From positions 1,240,001-1,304,000 of the forward strand of contig NZ_CP016033.1 of assembly GCF_001663175.1 (NCBI RefSeq): a stretch of 64,000 nucleotides of DNA, given 5' to 3'. The translations under genes were made by a program, and so were the position numbers. Shown piece after piece: positions 26,902-35,706 of the stretch. The stretch is from Erythrobacter neustonensis (GTDB lineage Bacteria; Pseudomonadota; Alphaproteobacteria; Sphingomonadales; Sphingomonadaceae). Numbering within the stretch: the stretch's first letter is position 1; the number at the start of each line of letters is the position of its first letter. The notes beneath the pieces are model-generated. The model had not been told where the DNA came from, did no database searches, and worked only from the letters and a program-made list of their open reading frames with translations.

Positions 26902-27255
26902 GTGAACGAGCGACTTTTCGGTATCCACGGCGCGGCGCTGACCTTGCGGTCGCAGCGGATGGGGGTGATCGCCTCGAACATCGCCAATGCCGCGACCCCG
27001 GGCTACAAGGCGCGCGACATCGATTTCAACGCCGCGCTCGATGCCCGGCTGGATCAGGGCCGCAAAGGCGTTGCCACCAATCCCGAGGCCGGGATGGTGT
27101 GGCGCCGCCCGACGATGCCCTCATTGGATGGTAACACGGTCGAACTGAACCGCGAGCAGGTCGCCTTTGCCGAAAACGCGGTGGCCTATTCCGCGACGCT
27201 CAGTTTCGTGCAGGGCAAGGTCAACACCATCACCCGCGCGCTGAAGGGCGAGTGA
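26902..27255 (+). CDS. flgB: Flagellar proximal rod protein
   Basis: A 117-residue axial protein. It has the rod/hook-family N-terminal signature near residue 22 (MGVIASNIANAATPGYKARDIDF) and a C-terminal helix (AYSATLSFVQGKVNTITRALKGE) that pairs with the N-terminal one in the assembled rod. FlgB is secreted by the type III apparatus and forms the rod base with FliE, FlgC and FlgF. The start is GTG at 26902; no ATG lies in a suitable place. It is first of the plus-strand flg operon and overlaps flgC's open frame. Confidence 0.94.
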   Translation: MNERLFGIHGAALTLRSQRMGVIASNIANAATPGYKARDIDFNAALDARLDQGRKGVATNPEAGMVWRRPTMPSLDGNTVELNREQVAFAENAVAYSATLSFVQGKVNTITRALKGE

Positions 27256-27260
27256 GGCCA

Positions 27261-27671
27261 ATGCCCGAACGCACCCCCACCACGCTGTTCAGCCTCACCA
27301 CCCGCGCGATGAGCGCGCAGATGGTGCGGATGAATGCCGCCACCTCGAACCTTGCCAATGCGGGATCGGTCTCCTCCACCGAGGAAGGCGCCTATCGCCC
27401 GATCCGCGCGGTGTTCGCGACCGAACTCGACCGCGCATCGGGCATCGCCGGGGTCACCACCAGCGGTCTGGTGCGCGCCGAAACCGCGCCGACCAAGCGT
27501 TACGATCCCTCGCACCCGCTCGCCGACAAGGACGGCAACGTCTTCGAAGCCCCCGTCGATGAGACCGCCGAGATGGTCGAGATCATGGAAAGCGCGCGCC
27601 AATATCAGAACCTGGTGCAGGCGCTCCAGACCGCCAAGCAACTGATGCTCGAAACCCTGAGGAGCCAGTGA
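27261..27671 (+). CDS. flgC: Flagellar proximal rod protein
   Basis: A 136-residue rod protein starting at ATG 27261, although a GTG at 27252 overlapping flgB's stop is possible. The N-terminal NAATSNLANAGSVSS stretch replaces the usual NLANANT motif, and the C-terminal helix ETAEMVEIMESARQYQNLVQALQTAKQLM is typical of FlgC. FlgC stacks on FlgB in the periplasmic rod. Its stop TGA overlaps the flgD ATG by one base. Confidence 0.92.
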   Translation: MPERTPTTLFSLTTRAMSAQMVRMNAATSNLANAGSVSSTEEGAYRPIRAVFATELDRASGIAGVTTSGLVRAETAPTKRYDPSHPLADKDGNVFEAPVDETAEMVEIMESARQYQNLVQALQTAKQLMLETLRSQ

Positions 27672-27991
27672 TGACCACCACCACAACCACCACCGTCAAT
27701 TCCGCCGCGCAGACCACGCTCGACCGGCTCAACACGCCTTCGCGGCTGAAAGGGGCAACCCAATCGCTGGGGCAGGCCGATTTCCTCAAGCTTTTGACCA
27801 CGCAGCTGTCGAACCAGGACCCGCTCGCGCCGACCGACAATCAGGCAATGCTGGCGCAGATGGCGCAGTTTTCCGCGCTCGCCGCGACCACCGAAAGCGG
27901 CGCCACGCTCGAAGAAATCTCGGCCAAGCTCGATCGCCTGATTTCGGCGCAGGAAGCCACCGTGCGCGCTGTCAACGCGCCTGCGCCCTGA
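27671..27991 (+). CDS. flgD: Hook-assembly scaffold protein, short form
   Basis: A 106-residue protein containing only the FlgD N-terminal domain: after a threonine-rich start comes GQADFLKLLTTQLSNQDPLAP and TDNQAMLAQMAQFSALAATTE (about residues 33-75). Ordinary FlgD is 220 residues or more and adds Ig-like and tudor-like domains that form the cap; none is encoded here or in the short gap before flgE. The core is enough for recognition as the hook cap protein. A GTG three bases upstream is an alternative start. Confidence 0.88.
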   Translation: MTTTTTTTVNSAAQTTLDRLNTPSRLKGATQSLGQADFLKLLTTQLSNQDPLAPTDNQAMLAQMAQFSALAATTESGATLEEISAKLDRLISAQEATVRAVNAPAP

Positions 27992-28021
27992 CCCGTCCCC
28001 TCAACCGAAGGATAAAGCCAT

Positions 28022-28831
28022 ATGTCGTTCTTCACTTCGCTGTCCGGTCTCAAGAACGCCGATACGGACCTGCGCGTCATTGCTCACAACATCGCCAACG
28101 CCGAAACCGTGGGCTTCAAGAAAAGCTCGGTCCAGTTTGCTGATCTGGTCGCCACCGGCTCTGCCACCGACCCGCGCCGCAGCCCCGGCATCGGCGCGAC
28201 GATTGCCGGGATCACGCAGGACTTCGTGCTCGGCCCGCTCGAACAGACCGGGCGCGCGCTTGACCTCGCGATCGACGGCGATGGCTTCTTCGCGCTCGCC
28301 AATCCGTTTTCGGGCGAGGTCAGTTACAGCCGCAATGGCAACTTCCGGCTGACCGCGGTGGGCGAGATGGAGGATTCGTGGGGCAACCGCCTGCAGGCCT
28401 ATCCGGTCGATGCGGCGGGCAACCCGACCTCGGCTGTGCCTGCGGATATCAACGTGCCGGTCACCAACGGCACCGCCACGCTCGCCAACGTCACGATCAA
28501 CGTGCGCGGGATCGTGATTGCGGCCTATTCGGATGGCTCGACCCAGCCGGTCGGGCAGGTTGCGCTCGCCACGTTCCCCGCGCCCAACGGCCTTCGTGCC
28601 GCGGGCCAGACCAAGTGGCAGGCGACCGGCGAAAGCGGCGCTGCGGTGTTCGGCAATCCGGGCATCGGCACCTATGGCGAAATGATCAGCGGCGCGCTCG
28701 AACGCTCGAACGTCGATCTGGCCGAGGAAATGGTCGCGCTGCTCACGGCGCAGCGCAATTTCCAGGCCAATGCCAAGGCGATCGATACTGCGACACAGAT
28801 TTCGCAGACCGTGCTGAACCTGCGCAGCTAA
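28022..28831 (+). CDS. flgE: Flagellar hook protein, short form
   Basis: A 269-residue hook/rod-family protein. The N-terminus SLSGLKNADTDLRVIAHNIANAETVGFKKS carries the axial signature; the central part has AIDGDGFFAL; the C-terminus ends in the conserved helix NVDLAEEMVALLTAQRNFQANAKAIDTATQI. It is placed after flgD, the usual flgE position, and begins with MSFFTSLSGL, typical of hook proteins. Its length is near that of the short Bacillus hook protein and well below the 400 residues of enteric FlgE, so outer hook domains are reduced. The ATG lies 30 bp after flgD. Confidence 0.9.
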   Translation: MSFFTSLSGLKNADTDLRVIAHNIANAETVGFKKSSVQFADLVATGSATDPRRSPGIGATIAGITQDFVLGPLEQTGRALDLAIDGDGFFALANPFSGEVSYSRNGNFRLTAVGEMEDSWGNRLQAYPVDAAGNPTSAVPADINVPVTNGTATLANVTINVRGIVIAAYSDGSTQPVGQVALATFPAPNGLRAAGQTKWQATGESGAAVFGNPGIGTYGEMISGALERSNVDLAEEMVALLTAQRNFQANAKAIDTATQISQTVLNLRS

Positions 28832-28835
28832 GGCG

Positions 28836-29594
28836 ATGGACCGGCTGATCTACACCGCGATGACCGCGATGAACGCGGCGATGGACCGGCAGCGGGTGGT
28901 GGCGAACAACCTCGCCAACGCCTCGACGCCGGGCTTTCGCCAGGAAATCTTCGCGGTGACCCCGGCAACGCTCAAGGACGGCACGCTCGAAGCGCGCGCG
29001 CCTGCACGCGGCAATGTGCGCGGCGCGGACATGAAGGCGGCGCGCGTGGTGCCCACAGGCAATCCGCTCGATGTCGCGCTCGAAGGCAAGGCGCTGATCG
29101 CGTTCCAGTCGCCCGACCGGCAGGGCGAAGTCTATTCGCGCCGCGGCGATCTGCGCGTCGGCGCGACGGGCGTGCTCGAAAACGGCGAGGGGCTGGCGGT
29201 GCTGGGTGAGAACGGCGCGCCGATCACGCTGCCGCCGGGCTTCGGAATCAGCCTTGCCGCCGATGGCACCGTCTTGGCCGCCGATCCCGCCGCGCCGGGC
29301 GCTGCGGCGGAACCCGTGGGCCGCATCCGGCTGGTCAATTCCGAAGGCACTCGGCTGGCCAAGGGGATCGACGGATTCCTGAAGGTCCCCGCCGCCGCTG
29401 GAGGCACCGGCGTGCTACCACCCGATCTTACCGCGCGGCTCGGCACCGGCGCGCTCGAAATGTCCAATGTCGAAACCGCCGACACCCTCGTCCAGATGAT
29501 CGAGGCGCAGCGCGCTTTCGAACAGCGCGCCAAGATCATCGCCACCGCAGGCAGCCTCGACGAAGCCGGCAGCGGCCTCATGGCGCTGCGCTAA
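28836..29594 (+). CDS. flgF: Flagellar proximal rod protein FlgF
   Basis: A 252-residue axial protein beginning MDRLIYTAMTAMNAAMDRQRVVANNLANASTPGFR, the FlgF-type N-terminus, with a central beta domain and the C-terminal helix NVETADTLVQMIEAQRAFEQRAKII. FlgF lies on the cell-proximal rod between FlgC and FlgG. It follows flgE by 4 bp and precedes flgG by 18 bp. Confidence 0.93.
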   Translation: MDRLIYTAMTAMNAAMDRQRVVANNLANASTPGFRQEIFAVTPATLKDGTLEARAPARGNVRGADMKAARVVPTGNPLDVALEGKALIAFQSPDRQGEVYSRRGDLRVGATGVLENGEGLAVLGENGAPITLPPGFGISLAADGTVLAADPAAPGAAAEPVGRIRLVNSEGTRLAKGIDGFLKVPAAAGGTGVLPPDLTARLGTGALEMSNVETADTLVQMIEAQRAFEQRAKIIATAGSLDEAGSGLMALR

Positions 29595-29612
29595 TCACAG
29601 GAGACCCGACCC

Positions 29613-30404
29613 ATGCCCACATCCGCCCTCCACGTCGCCCGCACCGGTCTTGAAGCCCAGGACATGCGGATGCGCGTCATCGCCAACAACCTTGCCAATA
29701 TCGGCACCACCGGGTTCAAGCGCGACCGCGCCGATTTTGCCACGCTCGCCTATCAGGAACAGCGCGTCGCGGGCCAGGCCTCGACCGGGCAGACCGCTTA
29801 TGCGGTCGGCCTCAATCTTGGCACCGGGGTGCAGGTGCAGGGCACCACCAGCATCCAGACGCAAGGCACGATGAACCCCACGGGCAACACGCTCGACGTG
29901 GCGCTGGACGGGGATGGCTATTTCCAGGTCGAACTGCCCGGCGGGGGGCAACCGGGCTTTACCCGCGCGGGCAACTTCACGCGCTCTGCCGATGGCACGC
30001 TGATCACCGCGCAAGGCTATGCGCTGCAGCCGCCGATCCAGATTCCGGCGGGCGCGCAATCGATCAGCATCGCGCCCGACGGCACGGTCACCGCGCTGAC
30101 CCCGGGCAATGCCGAGCCCACGCAGCTTGGCCAGCTCTCGGTCTCCAGCTTCGTCAATCCGGCGGGCCTGCGCAACATCGGCGACAATTTCCTCGTCGAA
30201 ACCGCCGCCAGCGGCCCTGCCGAAACCGGCTTTGCGGGCGAAAACGGGCGCGGACAGATCCGGCAGGGGATGCTCGAAGGATCGAACGTCAATGTCGTGG
30301 AGGAGCTGGTCGAGATGATCGAGGCCCAGCGCGCGTACGAAATCAATTCCAAGATGGTGAGCGCGGTCGACGAGATGCTGCGCAACGCCAACCAGACCTT
30401 GTGA
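29613..30404 (+). CDS. flgG: Flagellar distal rod protein
   Basis: A 263-residue protein with the closest match to the FlgG pattern: SALHVARTGLEAQDMRMRVIANNLANIGTTGFKRDRADF at the N-terminus, the conserved VALDGDGYFQVELPGG centre, and the C-terminal helix EGSNVNVVEELVEMIEAQRAYEINSKMVSAVD. Length and motifs are those of the canonical distal rod protein (about 260 residues). It overlaps the possible GTG start of flgH. Confidence 0.96.
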   Translation: MPTSALHVARTGLEAQDMRMRVIANNLANIGTTGFKRDRADFATLAYQEQRVAGQASTGQTAYAVGLNLGTGVQVQGTTSIQTQGTMNPTGNTLDVALDGDGYFQVELPGGGQPGFTRAGNFTRSADGTLITAQGYALQPPIQIPAGAQSISIAPDGTVTALTPGNAEPTQLGQLSVSSFVNPAGLRNIGDNFLVETAASGPAETGFAGENGRGQIRQGMLEGSNVNVVEELVEMIEAQRAYEINSKMVSAVDEMLRNANQTL

Positions 30405-30412
30405 GGCGCACG

Positions 30413-31123
30413 ATGAGGCAATCGGCTGTCACGCTTGCTGCGGCATCCGCGCTGCTGGCAGGCTGCATGGGCGCAGGGCAGGGGCCGCAAGCGGGCTTTG
30501 CCGCGCCTCCGCCGCCCGGCACCGCGATCACCGCGGCCACGGCAGGCGATCCCTATGCCGCCGCGATGCCGGCAATGCAGGGCGCAAGCGCCGGCGCGAT
30601 CTTCCAGCCGTCGAACGGTTATGCCGGGCTGGTGACGGGCACGCGCGCGCGCAGTCTTGGCGACATGGTGACGATCATCCTCACCGAAGCCACCACCACC
30701 GTCAAGAGCACGACGGGCAAGACCAGCCGCGAAGGCAGCTTCGGGATCACCCCGCCCTCCTCCGGCCCGCTCGATTTCCTCAAGCCCGATGCCCTTAAAG
30801 CTGCGGCCGAAGGGTCGTTCACAGGCGCAGGCAATGCCGCGCAGCAAAGCCGGCTCAACGGTGCGGTCGCGGTCACGATTGCCGCGATCTACCCGAACGG
30901 CACCGCCGAAGTGGTCGGAGAAAAGCAGATGATGTTCAGCCAGGGAGACGAATGGGTGCAGTTTGCCGGCCGCATCCGGCTGGTCGATATCAACAGCGAC
31001 AATCGCCTTGCCTCCTCGCAGGTCGCGAATGCCCGGATCATCTATTCGGGCAAAGGCGCGGTGCAGCAGGCAAGCCGTCCGGGCTGGCTCAGCCGCTTCT
31101 TCAACCTCATTTCGCCGTTCTGA
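30413..31123 (+). CDS. flgH: Flagellar L-ring lipoprotein
   Basis: A 236-residue outer-membrane lipoprotein. The signal peptide ends in lipobox LAGC (Cys near residue 19 from the ATG at 30413). Family motifs follow: ARSLGDMVTIILTEATTTVKS, near residue 78, and the C-terminal VQFAGRIRLVDINSDNRLASSQVANARI stretch. FlgH polymerises as the L-ring, the outer-membrane bushing for the rod. A GTG at 30401 is also in frame, but the ATG gives a normal-length n-region. Confidence 0.94.
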   Translation: MRQSAVTLAAASALLAGCMGAGQGPQAGFAAPPPPGTAITAATAGDPYAAAMPAMQGASAGAIFQPSNGYAGLVTGTRARSLGDMVTIILTEATTTVKSTTGKTSREGSFGITPPSSGPLDFLKPDALKAAAEGSFTGAGNAAQQSRLNGAVAVTIAAIYPNGTAEVVGEKQMMFSQGDEWVQFAGRIRLVDINSDNRLASSQVANARIIYSGKGAVQQASRPGWLSRFFNLISPF

Positions 31124-31140
31124 CGAGAGGGCCCGCCCCG

Positions 31141-32256
31141 ATGTTCCGCACCCGCATCCTTGCCACGCTGCTCTATGTGCTGATGGCCTTTGCCGCCGGG
31201 CAGATCCCGGTGCCCGCCCATGCCGAACGGATCCGCGATCTTGGCCAGTTCGAAGGCCTGCGCGCCAACCAGCTGACCGGATACGGCGTGGTGGTCGGCC
31301 TTGCCGGAACGGGCGACAACAACCTTGCCTATGTCACCGAAGCGATGCGCGGCGTCTCGGGCCGGCTCGGCTTGCCGTTGCCGCCGGGTGTCAGCCCGAC
31401 GCTGCGCAATGCGGCTGCGGTGATCGTCACCGCCGAATTGCCCGCCTTTGCCAAGCCCGGCCAGCGGATCGACATCACCGTGTCGACGCTGGGCCAGGCA
31501 TCGTCCTTGCGCGGCGGGGCGCTGGTGCTCACCCCGCTGTATGGCGCGGACGGACAGATCTACGCGATGGCGCAGGGCAATGTCGCGGTCGGGGGGCTGG
31601 GGGTGAGCGGGCGCGACGGGTCGCAGGTCAGCGTCAATGTCGCGACCGTGGGCCGGATCGCCGACGGGGCCAGCGTCGAGCGCGCGGTCGCGACCGGGTT
31701 CGACACGGCGCCTGCGCTGCGGTTCAACCTTCACAAGGCCGATTTCCTCACCGCCGCCCGCGTGCGCGATGCGATCAATACGCGCTATCCGGGCATGGCG
31801 AGCATCGCCGACGGGGTTTCGATCGCGCTCGCGCTGCCGGCGGGCAACGATGTGCGATCGGGCATGATGGCCGAGATCGAGATGCTCGCCGTCACCCCTG
31901 CGCCTGTGGCGGCGCGGGTGATCGTCAACAGCCGGACGGGCACGGTCGTCATCAACGATGCGGTGCGGCTAGCGCCCGCGGCGGTCAGCCACGGCAAGCT
32001 GGTGATCCGGATCGACGAGAACCCAGCGATCGTGCAGCCCGCCCCCTTCAGCAACGGCGAGACGGCGCGCGAGGAATCCTCGGACATTTCCATCGAGGAA
32101 CAATCCGACCGCGTCGCCTATATGCCGGGCGCCGCATCGCTGAACGAGATCGTCGACGCGCTGAACCTCCTGGGTGTGGGCGCATCCGATCTGGTGGTGA
32201 TCCTCGAAAGCCTGAAACAGGCGGGCAGCCTGCAAGCCGAAATGGTGGTGCTGTGA
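31141..32256 (+). CDS. flgI: Flagellar P-ring protein
   Basis: A 371-residue periplasmic protein with a Sec signal peptide (RILATLLYVLMAFAAGQIPVPAHA). The mature N-terminus ERIRDLGQFEGLRANQLTGYGVVVGLAGTGD is the FlgI signature; near the C-terminus are SLNEIVDALNLLGVGASDLVVIL and the final QAGSLQAEMVVL. FlgI forms the peptidoglycan-level P-ring with FlgA as chaperone. ATG at 31141 follows a GAGAGGG ribosome-binding sequence. Confidence 0.96.
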   Translation: MFRTRILATLLYVLMAFAAGQIPVPAHAERIRDLGQFEGLRANQLTGYGVVVGLAGTGDNNLAYVTEAMRGVSGRLGLPLPPGVSPTLRNAAAVIVTAELPAFAKPGQRIDITVSTLGQASSLRGGALVLTPLYGADGQIYAMAQGNVAVGGLGVSGRDGSQVSVNVATVGRIADGASVERAVATGFDTAPALRFNLHKADFLTAARVRDAINTRYPGMASIADGVSIALALPAGNDVRSGMMAEIEMLAVTPAPVAARVIVNSRTGTVVINDAVRLAPAAVSHGKLVIRIDENPAIVQPAPFSNGETAREESSDISIEEQSDRVAYMPGAASLNEIVDALNLLGVGASDLVVILESLKQAGSLQAEMVVL

Positions 32257-32552
32257 TCGGGCCGCTCGGCCCCGTGCGCGGCGCGGCCGCGCCTGCGCTC
32301 TCGCCCGAACGCGCTGCGCTGCGCGAAGCGGCGGAAGGCTTCGAGGCGATCATGGTGCGCAAGATGCTCGCCAGCGCGCGCGCGGCGAGCTTTGCGCAGG
32401 AAACCCCGCTGACCGGCGGGGGGATGCAGCAGTTCCAGACGATGCGCGACGAACATTTCGCCGACATCGCCGCTGCATCGGGCACCTTGGGGTTTGCCCG
32501 CAGTATCGAAGCCAGCCTCGCGCAATATCTCCCCGTCAAAGGTGACAGCTGA
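32253..32552 (+). CDS. flgJ: Rod-binding protein, FlgJ N-terminal domain only
   Basis: A 99-residue protein starting at GTG 32253 (overlapping flgI's stop, GTGA). It consists of the FlgJ rod-cap domain: LREAAEGFEAIMVRKMLASAR near residue 24, and GGGMQQFQTMRDEHFADIAA near residue 54. The C-terminal muramidase domain of enteric FlgJ is absent, as in other alphaproteobacteria; the lytic transglycosylase at 21798-22826 probably supplies that activity. The stop overlaps the flgK ATG by one base. Confidence 0.9.
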   Translation: MIGPLGPVRGAAAPALSPERAALREAAEGFEAIMVRKMLASARAASFAQETPLTGGGMQQFQTMRDEHFADIAAASGTLGFARSIEASLAQYLPVKGDS

Positions 32553-33892
32553 TGCCAACCGCGATCTTCACCATTGCCCGCTCGGGCCTCACCGCGTCCC
32601 GCCGCAGCCTCGAGCTGACGGCGCAAAACATCGCGAACGCCGAAAACGTGCACTATTCGCGCCGCACGCTGACGCAGGGCGAGCTGGTGATGACCGGCAG
32701 TATCGGCAACAACGCGCAGGATTCGCTGGGCGGGGTGAGGCCGGGCGTGATCGAGCGGGCCGAGAGCGGGCTGGTCCAGCGGCAGGCGCGCGATTCGGCC
32801 TCGGCGCTGGCCGCGGCGGAAGAACAGTTCTTCGCCATGAAGGAAGCCGAAAGCGCGCTCGAAACCTCGGGCGTCTATACCGGTCTGGTCGATTACGAAG
32901 CCGCGCTTACCCGCTTGCAGAACAACCCGACCGAGCCTGCGCTGCGGCTCGCCGCGTTGGAAGCGGCGCGCAAGATGGCGGGCAATTTCCGCATCGCCGA
33001 CGGCACGCTCGCCAATGCGCGCAGTCTGGTGCAGGCCGAAGTCAGCGCCAGGACGCTGACCGTCAACGAGCTGGCGGGCGAACTGGCCAAGATCAACGCC
33101 GATCTGGTCGGTGCGCGCGAAGGCACCGCGGGCCGCGCCGCGCTGCTCGATGCACGCGACAAGGCGCTGGCCGGCCTCGCCAAGGAATTCGGGATCACCC
33201 CGACGATCAACGCCAACGGCACTGCCGATGTCACCGTCAACGGCACCCCGCCGACCGCGCTGGTCACCGGCAGCACCACGCAGACGCTTGCCACCGGCTT
33301 TGCCGCCGACGGCACGGTTACCTTCACGCTGGGTGGCAGCGCCTTTGTGCCTGCCAGTGGCGGGATGGCAGGCCGCGCTGCCGCCCTGGCCGAAATGGCC
33401 GATCTGCAGACCGGGCTCGATGCGCTAGCGCTCTCGGCGATCACGCTGTCGAACACTGCGCAGGCCAATGGCGTGGGGATCGCCGGGACGCCCGGCCAAC
33501 CGCTGTTTTCCGGAACCGGAGCGGGCAGCATCACGATGGTGCTCGCATCGGCAGACGGACTTGCCACCGCCCCCGCAGGTGCGCCAGCGGGCAGCCGCGA
33601 TACCGCCAATCTGGCGGCGCTGATCGCCGCGCTCGGCGATACCAGTGGGCCGATCACAGGTGCCGATGCGCTCTTGCTTGGCCTTGCAAGCAAGGTCTCC
33701 GCGCTCGAAACCCGCACCGACGGGCTCGCCGTGGTGGCCGCCAGCGCCGAGGCCGAATTGCTGCGCGAAACCGGGGTCGATCTCGACACCGAAGCGGCCA
33801 ATCTGGTTCGCTTGCAGCAGGCCTTCGAGGCCAACAGCCGGGTGATCCAGATCGCTGCCGAGCTGTTCGATACCGTCCTTGATCTGAGATAA
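32552..33892 (+). CDS. flgK: Hook-filament junction protein 1
   Basis: A 446-residue axial protein. The N-terminal ARSGLTASRRSLELTAQNIANAENVHYSRR has the flagellar rod/hook signature, and the C-terminal VDLDTEAANLVRLQQAFEANSRVIQIAAELFDTVL is the FlgK ending. FlgK is the first junction zone between hook and filament and a client of the FlgN chaperone. At 446 residues it is shorter than enteric FlgK (about 545). It is encoded directly before flgL. Confidence 0.93.
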   Translation: MPTAIFTIARSGLTASRRSLELTAQNIANAENVHYSRRTLTQGELVMTGSIGNNAQDSLGGVRPGVIERAESGLVQRQARDSASALAAAEEQFFAMKEAESALETSGVYTGLVDYEAALTRLQNNPTEPALRLAALEAARKMAGNFRIADGTLANARSLVQAEVSARTLTVNELAGELAKINADLVGAREGTAGRAALLDARDKALAGLAKEFGITPTINANGTADVTVNGTPPTALVTGSTTQTLATGFAADGTVTFTLGGSAFVPASGGMAGRAAALAEMADLQTGLDALALSAITLSNTAQANGVGIAGTPGQPLFSGTGAGSITMVLASADGLATAPAGAPAGSRDTANLAALIAALGDTSGPITGADALLLGLASKVSALETRTDGLAVVAASAEAELLRETGVDLDTEAANLVRLQQAFEANSRVIQIAAELFDTVLDLR

Positions 33893-33907
33893 GGGGAGCG
33901 CGCCGAC

Positions 33908-34828
33908 ATGGGTTCCATCACCAATTCCGCCGGTTCGTTCTTCAACCGCTCGCTCGCCCAGATGGCCGATCTGCGCAGTGGGATCGAACGCACCCGCAGC
34001 CAGATAGCGACGGGCCGCAAGATCGAACGCGGCTCGCAGGATCCGGCCGCAGCCGCGCAGTTGCGCAGCGTTGCCCGGCGCGAGGCGCTGGCGATGGTCG
34101 AGGGCGACAATGCCGCGCGGCTCGGCCAGGACCTGGGCGCAGCCGCGAGCGAGGTGCAGGCGGTGACCGCGGTGCTTCAGCGCGCGCGCGAGCTTGCCGT
34201 GCAAGCGGCGAGCACCCCGACGGGCGCCGATGGTCGCCGCGCGATCGCTTTCGAACTGGAGCAATTGGGGCAGGAATTGTTCAATCGCTCCAACGCGGTC
34301 TCGCTCACCGGCGAGACGCTGTTTGCCGGCCAATCGACGGGCGCTGCCTTCACCCGCGATGCGGCGGGCAATGTCACTTACATCGGAACGCCCGAAAGCG
34401 GCGCGGTGCCGGTCGCCCCCGGAACCGCGATCGAACGCGGGCTGCCGGGAAGCGAAGTGTTCGAATTCGATCTGGGCGGGACCCCATCGAGCGCCTTTGC
34501 CGTGCTGGGTGCCTTGACCACCGCCTTGCAGGGCGGGGCGGGCGATCCGGTGGCGGCCGCGAATGCCAGCATCGCCGGGATCGATGCCGCGCTCGACAGT
34601 GCCAACCGCGCGACCACCATCCTCGGCACGCGGATGGCGTGGGTCGAACAGGTCGAAACCCAGCAGGCCGACCGCCGTGTCGCCTTGGCCGAACGGCGCA
34701 GCCGCGTGGGCGATACCGACATTGCCGAAGCCATCGCGCGGCTCCAGCAATCGCTGACCGCATTGGAAGCAAGCCAGTCCGCCTTTGCCCGTGTCAGCTC
34801 GCTGACGCTGTTCGACGCGCTGCGCTAG
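33908..34828 (+). CDS. flgL: Hook-filament junction protein 2
   Basis: A 306-residue flagellin-like protein: the N-terminal helix region FFNRSLAQMADLRSGIERTRSQIATGRKIERGSQDPAAAAQL and the C-terminal RVGDTDIAEAIARLQQSLTALEASQSAFARVSSLTLFD match FlgL/HAP3. It joins FlgK to the flagellin filament. The gene follows flgK by 15 bp and precedes motA by 13 bp, so the stator genes are probably on the same transcript. Confidence 0.93.
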   Translation: MGSITNSAGSFFNRSLAQMADLRSGIERTRSQIATGRKIERGSQDPAAAAQLRSVARREALAMVEGDNAARLGQDLGAAASEVQAVTAVLQRARELAVQAASTPTGADGRRAIAFELEQLGQELFNRSNAVSLTGETLFAGQSTGAAFTRDAAGNVTYIGTPESGAVPVAPGTAIERGLPGSEVFEFDLGGTPSSAFAVLGALTTALQGGAGDPVAAANASIAGIDAALDSANRATTILGTRMAWVEQVETQQADRRVALAERRSRVGDTDIAEAIARLQQSLTALEASQSAFARVSSLTLFDALR

Positions 34829-34841
34829 GAGGATTGCCGAC

Positions 34842-35705
34842 GTGTTTGCTGCTATCGGCATTGTCGTGCTTCTGGTCATGGTGTTCGGCGGGTTCATGCT
34901 CGCTGGCGGCGCCATGGGCCCGGTGCTCGCCGCGCTCCCGCTCGAATTCATGATGATCGGCGGCGCCGCCACCGGGGCGACGCTGATCGGCAACTCGATG
35001 CACGAGATCAAGCTCCTGGGCGCGGGCTTCGGGCGCGTGTTCAAGGGGCCGAAATACACCGATCAGGACCATATCGATGCGATCGCGCTGACATCCAAGC
35101 TGATGAAGCTGCTGCGTTCGGAAGGCGCGGTGGCGCTGGAAAGCCACGTTACAGAACCTGCGTCCTCGACCCTGTTTTCCGAGTATCCGCGCCTTCAGGC
35201 CGATCCCGTCGTGACCGCGATGATCTGCGATCCGCTGACGCTGATGGTGGTCTCGTCGGGCACGCTCGATACCCATGCGGTCGAGGACATCATCGACAGT
35301 TCGATCAAGACCCAGATGCACGAGATGGACGAGCCGCAGCACATGATCCAGTCGCTCGCCGACGCGCTGCCCGCATTGGGGATCGTCGCGGCGGTGCTCG
35401 GGATCATCAAGACGATGGGCGCGATCGACCAGCCGCCGGCGATCCTGGGCAAGATGATCGGGTCGGCGCTGGTCGGCACCTTCCTCGGCGTGCTGCTTGC
35501 CTATGGCCTCGCCGGCCCGCTGGGTGCGCGGCTGAAGCAGATCAACGTTCACGATCAGCAGATCTTCCATTCGATCAAGCAGGTGATCATCGCCAGCCTG
35601 CACGGCTATCCGCAGCCGCTGGTGCTCGAAGCGGCGCGTTCGGGCCTTCCGCCCGCGCACCGGCCCAAGCTGACCGACCTGCTCGACATGATGCGCGGTC
35701 GCTGA
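34842..35705 (+). CDS. motA: Flagellar motor stator protein A
   Basis: A 287-residue inner-membrane protein with four hydrophobic helices. Helices 1 and 2 are at the N-terminus (residues 2-50, including LPLEFMMIGGAATGATLIGNS) and helices 3 and 4 enclose LADALPALGIVAAVLGIIKTM and GTFLGVLLAYGLAGPLGARL, the proton-channel lining; the cytoplasmic loop between them carries the charged residues that contact FliG. The start is GTG at 34842. It is followed by motB after one base. Confidence 0.96.
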   Translation: MFAAIGIVVLLVMVFGGFMLAGGAMGPVLAALPLEFMMIGGAATGATLIGNSMHEIKLLGAGFGRVFKGPKYTDQDHIDAIALTSKLMKLLRSEGAVALESHVTEPASSTLFSEYPRLQADPVVTAMICDPLTLMVVSSGTLDTHAVEDIIDSSIKTQMHEMDEPQHMIQSLADALPALGIVAAVLGIIKTMGAIDQPPAILGKMIGSALVGTFLGVLLAYGLAGPLGARLKQINVHDQQIFHSIKQVIIASLHGYPQPLVLEAARSGLPPAHRPKLTDLLDMMRGR

Positions 35706-35706
35706 C

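Noticed and set aside
30963..32252. Open frame overlapping flgH and flgI in another phase, continuous with flgJ
   Set aside because: Only the last 100 codons (from GTG 32253) match a protein family (FlgJ). The upstream part is Arg-rich shadow translation, and flgI fills that region.
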